Assembly: GCA_902795255.1 (NCBI GenBank)
Contig: CADBKS010000119.1
Span: forward strand, 1-9,098
Direction: 5' to 3'
DNA length: 9,098 nt
DNA from: an uncultured Chloroflexota bacterium
GTDB taxonomy: Bacteria; Chloroflexota; Anaerolineae; Anaerolineales; Anaerolineaceae
In this document: positions 1-5,788 of the stretch, piece by piece
How the letters are laid out: each line of letters begins with the position of its first letter
How positions within the stretch are numbered: the first letter of the stretch is position 1
Position numbers and translations under genes: made by a program
The notes under the pieces: generated by a model
Told to the model about the DNA's origin: nothing
Databases searched by the model: none
The model's input: the letters and a program-made list of their open reading frames with translations, nothing else

Positions 1-281
1 GTCTGATCAACGGTTTCGGTGCCGGGTATGGCTTTGACGGGGTCGCGATGGCACTGATCGGACAGCTGAACCCGATCGCGACGATCCTGGTGGCGATATT
101 CTTCGCGGCGCTGCGGGTCGGTTCGACAACGATGCAGGCTGCATCCGGCGTTCCGACCAGCGTTTCGGACATTATTCAGGCACTGGTGATCATCTTCACG
201 GTCGCAGGTATGGCACTGGTCAAGCTTCCTTCGTTTGAAGCGTTCCGCCTGCGGCTGACATCCGGGAAGAAAGGTGCGTAA
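1..281 (+). CDS. ABC transporter permease, BMP/nucleoside-importer type (3' end only)
   Basis: This is the last 92 residues of an inner-membrane permease. The frame is open from base 3 to the TAA at 279-281, and the start lies outside the window. The visible part contains a G-Y-G-F-D-G-V-A-x-A-L-x-G motif followed by L-N-P, typical of the C-terminal part of the larger permease (YufP/NupP-like) in importers that use BMP-family binding proteins. Two hydrophobic segments follow (roughly A-T-I-L-V-A-I-F-F-A-A-L and A-L-V-I-I-F-T-V-A-G-M-A-L). The gene ends two bases before the ATG of the next permease, so the two are translationally linked in one operon. The two permeases would form the membrane channel. 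Family assignment is good; the substrate (nucleoside, purine or simple sugar) cannot be read from this fragment. Confidence 0.85.
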   Translation, partial: LINGFGAGYGFDGVAMALIGQLNPIATILVAIFFAALRVGSTTMQAASGVPTSVSDIIQALVIIFTVAGMALVKLPSFEAFRLRLTSGKKGA

Positions 282-283
282 AC

Positions 284-1213
284 ATGGACAGTGCATTCAT
301 TTCCAATCTGCTTCTGGCTACCGTCCGGATGGCGGTCCCGCTGATTTTTATCGCAACGGCTGAACTTTACAGCGAGCGGGCCGGGATGGTGAATATCGGC
401 CTGGAAGGTCTGGCGGCGATCGGTTCTCTTGTGGGCTTTGTGATGTGCTATATTACCGGAAGCGCCTGGATCGGTATCCTCTGCGGTGCGGTTGCCGGGA
501 TCCTGGTGAACATGATCTATGCCTATGCGACTGTGACACTTTGCGCGAACCATACGGTTTACGGAATGGCGATCAACATTTTTGCTCCCGCGCTGGCATC
601 GTTTATCAACCGTGTTTATTTTGGCGCGGGCGGCCAGCTGAACCAGATCAAACTGATGGATACGGTCAATATTCCGGTTCTGAAGGATATTCCTTTCTTC
701 GGCAAGATGCTTTTCAGCCAGACGCCAATGGTCTATCTGGCATTTGCACTGGTGATCTTCACCTCGATTTATTTCAACCGGACCAAATCCGGTCTGAATT
801 ATAAGGCTGTCGGTGAACATCCGAAAGCAGCTGCGACGCTTGGGATCCCGGTCATCCGGATCAAGTATATCAGCTGTGTGGTCTGCGGCGCCCTCGCCGG
901 TATCGGCGGCGCTTATCTGACGACCTGTTATTCAAACACTTATGTGGAAGGAAATATCGCGGGCCGCGGTTTTATCGGTCTGGCCGCGGTGATTTTCGGC
1001 CGCTGGAATGCGGTCGGCGTGATGCTGGCCTGCCTCTTCTTCGGCTTCTGTGATGCGCTGCAGATCCGTCTGCAGGTCATGTCTTTCGGGCTCCCTTATC
1101 AGTTTTTCCAGATGATCCCGTATATTGCCACGATCATCATCCTGGCGCTGTTGGGCGGAAAGAAATCCGGTCCGGCGGCTAAGGGACAGCCTTACCGCAG
1201 TGAGGAACGGTAA
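284..1213 (+). CDS. ABC transporter permease, second subunit of BMP-type importer (YufQ/NupQ-like)
   Basis: This 309-residue polytopic membrane protein is of usual length for the smaller permease of BMP-dependent importers (BPD_transp_2 family). Family landmarks are E-R-A-G-M-V-N-I-G-L-E-G at residues 31-42, the cytoplasmic coupling loop G-L-N-Y-K-A-V-G-E-H-P-K-A-A near 170-183, and G-R-G-F-I-G-L-A-A-V-I-F-G-R-W-N near 228-242. Hydrophobic segments occur at about 12-26, 42-57, 62-86, 148-164, 195-214, 230-258 and 275-290. The ATG at 284 has an AAAGGTG-like ribosome site ending about eight bases upstream and follows the previous permease's stop by two bases. It should pair with that permease and with an ATPase encoded upstream of the window, and receive substrate from the binding protein encoded next. 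The ligand is inferred only at class level. Confidence 0.9.
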   Translation: MDSAFISNLLLATVRMAVPLIFIATAELYSERAGMVNIGLEGLAAIGSLVGFVMCYITGSAWIGILCGAVAGILVNMIYAYATVTLCANHTVYGMAINIFAPALASFINRVYFGAGGQLNQIKLMDTVNIPVLKDIPFFGKMLFSQTPMVYLAFALVIFTSIYFNRTKSGLNYKAVGEHPKAAATLGIPVIRIKYISCVVCGALAGIGGAYLTTCYSNTYVEGNIAGRGFIGLAAVIFGRWNAVGVMLACLFFGFCDALQIRLQVMSFGLPYQFFQMIPYIATIIILALLGGKKSGPAAKGQPYRSEER

Positions 1214-1227
1214 CCTCATGGTCACCG
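1208..1227 (+). other. Imperfect hairpin over the permease stop codon, upstream of the binding-protein gene
   Basis: CGGT and ACC at 1208-1215 can pair with GGT and ACCG at 1220-1227 around one A-C mismatch, leaving a TCAT loop. It overlaps the TAA of the second permease and has no T-tract, so it is not a terminator. It sits about 15 bases before the binding-protein ribosome site and could mark an mRNA processing or stabilising site that raises binding-protein output. Only the pairing is seen; the role is inferred. Confidence 0.3.
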
Positions 1228-1255
1228 TAAATATATTACACAAAGGAGAAATGCT

Positions 1256-2248
1256 ATGAAAAAATTTGTTGTGGTGCTGCTTGCCCTGGTCATGGCGCTG
1301 AGTTTCAGTGTCGTCTCCGCGAAGGATTATCAGGTCGCGATGATCTGTGACTCCTCCATCAATGACGGCGGGTGGGGCATGGCCTGCTATCAGGCAATGG
1401 TCGATGCGGCCGCTCAGTACGGCTGGACCTACAAGGTCACGGATAACATCAGCCAGAATGAATATTATGACTCCATCGTTGCGTACTGCGATATGGGCTT
1501 TGATCTGATCTATGCCCCGGGCAACCAGTATACCGATGCGGTTCTGCAGGCTGCTGAAGAATATCCGGATGTCGCTTTTGCGCTGCTGAACGGCGCCGAA
1601 AGCACTCCTGAAAAAGCTGTTAACAAAAACGTTACTTCTTTGCTCCCTGATAAGACAGAGATCGGCTGGATCGCCGGTGCGCTTGCCGGCCTGATGACCA
1701 AATCGAACACGATCGCTTTCATCGGCGGGATGGAACTGGATACCACCCTGGGTAAATATGCCGGTTACAGCGAAGCCGCGAAATATGTTGCCGCTCAGGA
1801 AGGCCGCGAAGTGAAAGTTCTGGATCCTGTTTATGCCGGTTCTTTCTCCGCTTCCGATAAAGGTATCGAATTCGCCAAGGCGATGATGGATCAGGGCGCT
1901 GATGTGTTCTTCGGCGATGCCTCCGCAGTCGACTCCGGGGCCCGCCAGGCGATCGATGAAGCCAACAAAGCTAAGGGCGAGATCGCGGTCTATGATATTG
2001 GACAGCCTGCTGATATTCTCGGTCAGAATGAATGCGTCATCTGCTCACAGGTCACTGACAACTCCTCCCTGGTCGGCCTTTCCATGAAGGCTGTTATGGA
2101 TGGGACCTTTGGCGGCGAAACGATTTTCGGTACGATGGCCAACGGTGTTCTTTCCGCCGGCGCGATGAGCGACCTCATCCCTGAAGAGATCCAGGCGAAA
2201 TATCAGGAATATATCGCCCAGATGCTCGACGGGACATTCATGAAATAA
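1256..2248 (+). CDS. BMP-family ABC transporter substrate-binding protein
   Basis: This 330-residue secreted binding protein belongs to the BMP/PnrA-like family that captures nucleosides or related ligands. A Sec signal peptide covers residues 1-22 (two lysines, a hydrophobic core, then V-V-S-A before K-D), with no lipobox cysteine. The mature part has the family's type I periplasmic-binding layout: S-I-N-D-G-G-W near 34-40, I-A-F-I-G-G-M at 153-159, G-K-Y-A-G-Y-S-E-A-A-K near 166-176, and Y-A-G-S-F-S-A-S-D-K-G near 193-203 followed by G-A-D-V-F-F-G-D-A-S-A-V-D-S-G-A. The ATG at 1256 has AAGGAG at 1243-1248. An ATG at 1251 is out of frame and stops after two codons. Forty-two bases separate it from the permease gene, and a strong terminator follows. 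The binding protein is the last gene of its importer cluster rather than the first, as is more usual. The exact ligand is unknown. Confidence 0.92.
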   Translation: MKKFVVVLLALVMALSFSVVSAKDYQVAMICDSSINDGGWGMACYQAMVDAAAQYGWTYKVTDNISQNEYYDSIVAYCDMGFDLIYAPGNQYTDAVLQAAEEYPDVAFALLNGAESTPEKAVNKNVTSLLPDKTEIGWIAGALAGLMTKSNTIAFIGGMELDTTLGKYAGYSEAAKYVAAQEGREVKVLDPVYAGSFSASDKGIEFAKAMMDQGADVFFGDASAVDSGARQAIDEANKAKGEIAVYDIGQPADILGQNECVICSQVTDNSSLVGLSMKAVMDGTFGGETIFGTMANGVLSAGAMSDLIPEEIQAKYQEYIAQMLDGTFMK

Positions 2249-2273
2249 GGTCTCGTAAAAAATTCTGAAAAAG

Positions 2274-2302
2274 ATGGGAGGAGTAATATCCTCCCATTTT
2301 TT
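2274..2302 (+). terminator. Rho-independent terminator of the BMP importer operon
   Basis: ATGGGAGGA at 2274-2282 pairs perfectly with TCCTCCCAT at 2289-2297 (9 bp) around a six-base GTAATA loop, and a run of six T follows at 2297-2302. It starts 25 bases after the stop codon of the binding-protein gene. This is a canonical intrinsic terminator and separates the importer operon from the downstream intergenic region. Confidence 0.9.
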
Positions 2303-2317
2303 GTTGTAGTAGTGAAA

Positions 2318-2340
2318 CGCCACCTGTTATGCAGGTGGCG
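2318..2340 (+). other. Perfect 9-bp hairpin at the start of the structured intergenic region
   Basis: CGCCACCTG at 2318-2326 pairs with CAGGTGGCG at 2332-2340 around a TTATG loop. No T-tract follows on either strand, so it is not a second terminator. It lies 16 bases after the importer terminator and may be the first helix of the candidate RNA. Confidence 0.5.
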
Positions 2341-2443
2341 CAGAAGAGCTTTAGCAGATAGAGAGCCGCAGCTCAGCAAGTTGGTTTACCTGAAAACTGT
2401 GACGCTAAAATAAGTTTGTCGACCCTGACACGATAAACGGGGT

Positions 2444-2488
2444 GCCGGGGCCGACGGGTGAGCGAAGCTCAGCCCGATCGGCCCCGGC
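2444..2488 (+). other. Long GC-rich hairpin (20 bp, two bulges) in the intergenic region
   Basis: GCCGGGGCCGA at 2444-2454 pairs perfectly with 2478-2488. The stem continues as CGGG 2455-2458 with CCCG 2473-2476 and TGAGC 2459-2463 with GCTCA 2467-2471, capped by a GAA triloop in the very stable GC-GAA-GC arrangement. Only A2477 and G2472 are bulged. No T-run follows. It is the strongest secondary structure in the window and is not explained by a gene. Confidence 0.6.
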
Positions 2489-2591
2489 TAAATAACCCAG
2501 GCGCGGCAACCTGCCTATGCAAACACACGAACAACCGGGCCGCGCCCTGCGAAGCATTCACTTCCGATTGCCATGTGCACAGCAAAGCGTT

Positions 2592-2643
2592 CATTGGTAT
2601 GCGCTTACAAGCGAACACTGGTACCGGCGCCTTACAGGCGCAA
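2592..2643 (+). repeat. Two imperfect direct repeats, each carrying a small hairpin
   Basis: CATTGGTA at 2592-2599 and CACTGGTA at 2616-2623 each begin a unit that continues into a hairpin. The first has a CGCT/AGCG stem with a TACA loop (2602-2613); the second has a GCGCC/GGCGC stem with a TTACA loop (2627-2641). A third CATTGG lies at 2651-2656. The loops agree while the stems differ yet still pair, the pattern expected if RNA structure is what is kept. Confidence 0.45.
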
Positions 2644-2766
2644 AGCAAGCCATTGGTTCAGCCGGTGGTTCTGATTTGTCGGACATATCTTTCCCTGTCC
2701 GTACATGATTCCTTTTGTCCTTTGTTCTCTTCCCGTCACCTGCTGTCCGGCAATGCAGTGTTCTGA

Positions 2767-2775
2767 TGTTACAAT
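2767..2775 (+). promoter_or_regulatory. Extended -10 promoter candidate for hisS
   Basis: TG-T-TACAAT at 2767-2775 matches an extended -10 element (TGn plus a TATAAT-like box with one mismatch). No good -35 box is visible at the right distance, which extended -10 promoters tolerate. Transcription would begin near 2782, giving a leader of about 53 bases before hisS. Confidence 0.4.
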
Positions 2776-2834
2776 AACCTTTTGAAATTTGATGAATATA
2801 TCACTTCAACAGTGAGCGATCAAGAGGAGTTTTT

Positions 2835-4103
2835 ATGCGAGAGATCATTCAGCGTGTCAAGGGTACCCGTGAGTTTTATCCGGAAGATATGGCCTTCCGT
2901 TCCTGGCTTTATGCGCAGATGCGCGCAGTTTCCGAATCTTTTGCTTATCAGGAATATGACGGTCCTTTCCTGGAAAAGCTGGATCTTTATGCGGCAAAAT
3001 CCGGTGAAGAGCTGGTTAAGGAACAGTCTTTTGTGTTCATGGACCGCGGCGGTTCCGAAGTTGCGCTGCGTCCGGAGCTGACCCCTTCGCTGGCGCGGAT
3101 GGTCGCCCAGCGCCAGAACCTGCTGAACTACCCGCTGCGGATGTGGTCTTTTGGTCCCTTCTGGCGCTATGAACAGCCGCAGAAAGGCCGGACACGTGAA
3201 TTTTTCCAGTGGAATATCGACCTGATCGGTGTAAATTCCTATCAGTCCGACGCGGAACTGCTGGCTGTCTGCGCGAGCTTCTTTAAGCGGGTCGGCCTGA
3301 CACCGGAACATGTCCGGATCAATGTGAACAACCGCCGTCTGATGGATTCCGCCCTGCTGAAGATCGGGATCGAAGGGGATGAAAAGGCGCTGGCTTTCCG
3401 GATGATTGACCGCCGTGACAAGATGCGCCGCGATGCCTGGTATGAATACGGTATTGAAGGCGGTATGACGAAGGAAAAGATCGACGCGCTGGTGGCGTTG
3501 CTGGAAAACAAGGACCTGTGGCAGGAGTCTGAGGAGCTGAAAGAGATCTTCCGCCTGCTGGATAAGATGGGCCTGAGTGATTATTTCGCTTATGATCCGG
3601 AAGTCATCCGCGGCCTGCTCTATTATACAGGTACCGTATTCGAAGCCCGCGATCTTGCTAAAGACGGCCGCGCGATCCTCGGCGGCGGACGTTATGAAAA
3701 CCTTGTCGGTGAAGTCGGCGGTGATCCGCTTTCCGGTGTCGGTTTTGCCATGGGAGATGTGATGATCCGGGTCGTCCTTGAAAAGTATGGCCTTTATCCG
3801 GAACTGAAGATCCAGCCGGCTGAAGTGATGGTGACCTGCTTTGACGCCGAAAGCCTGGCGGATTCCTACGCTGTTGCCATGGAACTTCGGGATGCCGGGC
3901 TGAATGTCTCCTGCTATCCCGAAGCGCTGAAGCTGGATAAACAGATCAAGTATGCCAACAAGACCGGGATGAAAGTTCTTGTGATTGCCGGTCCGGATGA
4001 ACTGGCTGCCGGAAATGTTACGGTCAAGGATCTGGTGCACAGGACCCAGCAGACCGTGGCCCGCACGGAAGCAGCGGCAGCGATTCGGTCCCTGCTCGGC
4101 TGA
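2835..4103 (+). CDS. hisS: Histidyl-tRNA synthetase (class II)
   Basis: This 422-residue cytoplasmic enzyme charges tRNA-His with histidine using ATP. It is of normal length. The N-terminal V-K-G-T-R-E-F-Y-P motif starts at residue 8. Motif 2 surrounds F-W-R-Y-E at 109-113 with the R-T-R-E-F-F-Q-W loop at 119-126. The histidine-A motif R-G-L-L-Y-Y-T-G-T-V-F-E is at 259-270, including the catalytic arginine R259. The histidine-B motif L-G-G-G-R-Y-E-N-L is at 282-290 and motif 3 G-V-G-F-A-M-G-D at 301-308. The anticodon-binding domain follows from about 329. L262 occupies the place where many homologues have aspartate (R-G-L-D-Y-Y). The ATG at 2835 has AGAGGAG at 2823-2829, five bases upstream. 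It is a single-gene unit between its own promoter candidate and terminator. Its wording (Y-A-A-K-S-G-E-E-L-V-K-E-Q, L-T-P-S-L-A-R-M-V-A-Q-R) recalls Chloroflexota enzymes from memory. Confidence 0.96.
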   Translation: MREIIQRVKGTREFYPEDMAFRSWLYAQMRAVSESFAYQEYDGPFLEKLDLYAAKSGEELVKEQSFVFMDRGGSEVALRPELTPSLARMVAQRQNLLNYPLRMWSFGPFWRYEQPQKGRTREFFQWNIDLIGVNSYQSDAELLAVCASFFKRVGLTPEHVRINVNNRRLMDSALLKIGIEGDEKALAFRMIDRRDKMRRDAWYEYGIEGGMTKEKIDALVALLENKDLWQESEELKEIFRLLDKMGLSDYFAYDPEVIRGLLYYTGTVFEARDLAKDGRAILGGGRYENLVGEVGGDPLSGVGFAMGDVMIRVVLEKYGLYPELKIQPAEVMVTCFDAESLADSYAVAMELRDAGLNVSCYPEALKLDKQIKYANKTGMKVLVIAGPDELAAGNVTVKDLVHRTQQTVARTEAAAAIRSLLG

Positions 4104-4165
4104 TCCGAATAACATTCACTCCTGCCGGGGTAAACAGCCCGGAAGGCAGTTGGTAAGACAACATT

Positions 4166-4204
4166 GGCGATCGTGCTCCGAATGGTGGAGCACGATCGCC
4201 TTTT
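4166..4204 (+). terminator. Strong rho-independent terminator after hisS
   Basis: GGCGATCGTGCTCC at 4166-4179 pairs perfectly with GGAGCACGATCGCC at 4187-4200 (14 bp) around a seven-base loop, and TTTT plus an A/T-rich tail follows. It starts 62 bases after the hisS stop. A weaker hairpin (CCGGG 4125-4129 with CCCGG 4138-4142) lies just upstream. Confidence 0.9.
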
Positions 4205-4298
4205 AATTTGTCTGATGCGGACCGGGCCTGCGTATTTTTATTTATGTGATGCGAGTCTTTCATATTCCGGCATTTGGGAATCTGTATTTTCGCTCTTG

Positions 4299-4310
4299 TG
4301 ACAAATGTCA
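4299..4310. promoter_or_regulatory. Inverted repeat TGACA-AA-TGTCA, possible operator
   Basis: A perfect 5+5 inverted repeat with a two-base spacer lies about 30 bases upstream of the -35 box of the next promoter, in an AT-rich stretch. Position and symmetry fit a transcription-factor site, but no regulator is encoded in the window and a 10-base match can occur by chance. Confidence 0.25.
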
Positions 4311-4339
4311 TATTAATTAGAAATTAAGTACTAATATTC

Positions 4340-4367
4340 TTGGTAAGAAGAAAATTAGTTCTATAAT
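4340..4367 (+). promoter_or_regulatory. Sigma70-type promoter for the acidic hypothetical gene
   Basis: A perfect TATAAT at 4362-4367 is preceded at 16 bases by TTGGTA (4340-4345; four of six match the -35 consensus). The surrounding 4300-4380 is strongly AT-rich. Transcription would start near 4374, leaving a very short leader before the strong AAAGGAGGG ribosome site at 4383-4391. Confidence 0.65.
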
Positions 4368-4397
4368 AAAATCAGATTCAGGAAAGGAGGGAGCGCA

Positions 4398-5507
4398 ATG
4401 GTCAATAAAATGTCGCCGCAGATCATCCATATGATCGACGAGCTGATGGAAAAAAGCTGGCAAATGCAGAATAATGCGGATGACGCCGCGGCGGACGAAT
4501 ACGGTTATTCGTTTGAACCGGATGATGTGATCAGTGCGGAGCCCCTTGATTTTTATGAATCTGCGATGCTGCTGCAGTCGCAGGCCGCGGATCTGTACCG
4601 GCTGGTTTGTCTATTCAACCGGCATTCTCCGCTGTTTGTGAAGGTATCTTCGCTGATGGAAAAAGTTGTCCGCCGGCTGGGTGTCTTCTGCATAACAAAG
4701 GCGGTTCTGGAACAGGACGGAAATGATTTCCGGATGCTGGATAAGCTGAATGTCGGATGGCTGCGGTCCATAACGGCGTTCAACGTCCGGAAATGTTATG
4801 CTGCTTACATGGAAGACCGCAAAAACAATTGTTTTCCCGGTGATGTCATGGATCTTTCCTTCCGCTGGAATGTGCTGGACAAACGTCTGATCGCTACGGA
4901 AGAAAAAATCGGGAAGATCAAAGCCGGAACTGTCTCTGTCAGCGCCGATCGCAGGGAACGATCTGTATCCTCGGAAACTGCCGGAGCGGTGACTGATGCT
5001 GAAGGATCCGCCTTAGAGGTATTCACTGCATTGTCGGGAGCCCGTGCGTTTCCGGTGGATAAAGCTGCAGTGTCTTTGAACAGACAGACAATTGAACCGG
5101 AGTCGGATCCGTGTGATGAACCGCGGGATCCGGACAGACTTTCAATGGATGGAAGTTCAGCGGAATGTGAGATTTCCGGAAACATAGCGGAATCCGAATC
5201 GGAGCCATATGCTCAGGATGATGCCGCCTCGCCCGCCGGAGTGAATAACACCGACGCACCTGATGATTCGGATCCCGCTGAAGCTTCCGCTGCCGAAAAT
5301 GACCGGGCCGAACCGGATCTGTCCGGTCCGGTTGAAGGGGCGGAACCGTCGGATGTGCTGTATCCGGAAGACAGTTTTTATGCGGGGCCGGTCCCGAACC
5401 TGTCTGACTGGGTGATCCGGCATTTTGTTGAAAACCATTATCTGTCTTCCCGGCCGGAGAAACTGACCGGGGATCGTGAGCGGGCCGCGTCTCCGCCGAA
5501 AGTGTGA
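4398..5507 (+). CDS. Hypothetical protein, helical N-terminus and long acidic low-complexity region
   Basis: I do not recognise this 369-residue protein. The start is secure: an excellent ribosome site (AAAGGAGG) lies six bases before the ATG, with a good promoter just upstream. There is no signal peptide and no membrane segment, so it is probably cytoplasmic. Residues 1-30 and about 50-175 look alpha-helical (for example M-L-L-Q-S-Q-A-A-D-L-Y-R-L-V near 57-70 and K-V-S-S-L-M-E-K-V-V-R-R-L near 82-94) and contain all but two of its cysteines. Residues about 180-325 are rich in D, E, S, A and P and predicted disordered. A short tail with Y-P-E-D-S-F-Y-A-G-P-V-P-N-L-S-D-W-V-I-R-H-F at 322-343 returns to a folded, aromatic character and could be a docking helix. 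It stands alone between hisS and the second importer, with no visible functional link to either. Function unknown. Confidence 0.8.
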   Translation: MVNKMSPQIIHMIDELMEKSWQMQNNADDAAADEYGYSFEPDDVISAEPLDFYESAMLLQSQAADLYRLVCLFNRHSPLFVKVSSLMEKVVRRLGVFCITKAVLEQDGNDFRMLDKLNVGWLRSITAFNVRKCYAAYMEDRKNNCFPGDVMDLSFRWNVLDKRLIATEEKIGKIKAGTVSVSADRRERSVSSETAGAVTDAEGSALEVFTALSGARAFPVDKAAVSLNRQTIEPESDPCDEPRDPDRLSMDGSSAECEISGNIAESESEPYAQDDAASPAGVNNTDAPDDSDPAEASAAENDRAEPDLSGPVEGAEPSDVLYPEDSFYAGPVPNLSDWVIRHFVENHYLSSRPEKLTGDRERAASPPKV

Positions 5508-5690
5508 TGCGCCGGTGTCTAAAATCATAACCAAGGATCAGTTTTTCTTTCGAAAAAGAATAATTTCAAATCAAAAATCCGCCGAAATGAACAGTTTCGG
5601 CTCTCTTCAGATTAAGAAAGAGGATAAATACAGCCGGTTTCAATCAGGTCTCAGAACCTGTGTCATTACATAAAGTAAGAGCTGTATCAT
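5508..5690. other. Intergenic spacer with weak hairpins, no gene seen
   Basis: Between the acidic protein gene and the next promoter I see no credible coding region. It is AT-rich and holds three weak inverted repeats: TTCTTT with AAAGAA around 5545-5560, GCCGAAA/TTTCGGC at 5581-5601, and CAGGT/ACCTG at 5645-5660. None is followed by a proper T-run on the + strand. Confidence 0.5.
5581..5601 (+). terminator. Weak terminator-like hairpin after the acidic protein gene
   Basis: GCCGAAA at 5581-5587 pairs with TTTCGGC at 5595-5601 (7 bp, seven-base loop) and is followed by TCTCTTC rather than a clean T-tract. Read on the minus strand, the tail is GGATTTTTGATTTG, but no minus-strand gene is present. 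It is the best candidate for ending the upstream transcript and is not convincing. Confidence 0.3.
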
Positions 5691-5699
5691 TAAAATGAC

Positions 5700-5727
5700 T
5701 TGACGTGTGATAAAATGATGTTAAAAT
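5700..5727 (+). promoter_or_regulatory. Strong sigma70-type promoter of the DUF3798 importer operon
   Basis: TTGACG at 5700-5705 (five of six) and TAAAAT at 5722-5727 (five of six) are 16 bases apart, with an additional TGn extension at 5719-5721. Transcription would begin near 5734, giving a leader of about 82 bases. The octamer TAAAATGA at 5691-5698 recurs at 5711-5718, one copy upstream of the -35 box and one inside the spacer, so a regulator binding the pair would control this promoter. Confidence 0.7.
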
Positions 5728-5770
5728 ACCTGATAAGTTAAAACCGACCCAACAATTGAACTGTTAGCAA

Positions 5771-5788
5771 CTTCCGCGCGTGCGGAAG
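5771..5788 (+). other. Leader hairpin before the DUF3798 gene
   Basis: CTTCCGC at 5771-5777 pairs with GCGGAAG at 5782-5788 around a GCGT loop (7 bp). It lies in the predicted 5' leader, 13 bases before the GAGAGG ribosome site, and is not followed by T residues. It may stabilise the mRNA of an abundant binding protein; no known riboswitch was recognised. Confidence 0.4.

Larger units (their letters stand above)
2311..2720 (+). ncRNA. Candidate structured RNA or long leader in the hisS upstream region (unidentified)
   Basis: The 530 bases between the importer terminator and hisS hold no convincing protein gene but an unusual density of self-pairing sequence. Seen directly are a 9-bp hairpin at 2318-2340; TTTAGC at 2350-2355 matching GCTAAA at 2404-2409; an 8-bp stem at 2414-2438 (one G-U) whose ACCC loop can pair with GGGT at 2440-2443; a 20-bp GC-rich hairpin at 2444-2488; an 8-bp stem 2500-2507/2539-2546 enclosing a 31-base A/C-rich loop; two small hairpins with UACA-type loops at 2602-2613 and 2627-2641; and a 6-bp hairpin at 2680-2701 followed by pyrimidine-rich DNA. 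I could not match it to tmRNA, RNase P RNA, SRP RNA, 6S RNA, T-box or common riboswitches. A weak promoter-like pair (TTGGTT at 2381, TAAAAT at 2406, 19-base spacing) is the only internal start I see. Strand and ends are guesses; strand is assigned by the flanking gene direction. Confidence 0.35.

Noticed and set aside
1251..1259. ATG-CTA-TGA mini-frame overlapping the BMP gene start
   Set aside because: It is only two bases from the AAGGAG element, too close for efficient initiation; the ATG at 1256 has the right spacing and a signal peptide.
2341..2420. GCTTTAGCAGATAG at 2348-2361 recalls the end of a tmRNA tag reading frame
   Set aside because: The tmRNA 5' and 3' tRNA-like halves and the terminal CCA are missing, and the frame does not stop after the alanine codons.
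2458..2766. Open frames of 102 and 63 codons in the hisS upstream region
   Set aside because: Neither has a ribosome site, both cross the strong hairpins, and their sequences are cysteine- and histidine-rich without any recognisable pattern.
2303..2834. T-box or amino-acid riboswitch in front of hisS
   Set aside because: The conserved T-box antiterminator sequence is absent, and the likely hisS promoter lies downstream of most of the structure.
2820..4115. 431-codon open frame on the minus strand covering all of hisS
   Set aside because: It is an antisense shadow of a secure hisS gene, produced by GC-biased codon third positions. Its composition (rich in H, Q, R, I, D) matches no protein family and there is no ribosome site.
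5476..5673. 65-codon open frame overlapping the 3' end of the acidic protein gene
   Set aside because: No ribosome site and no family resemblance, and it runs into the weak hairpin region; probably chance.
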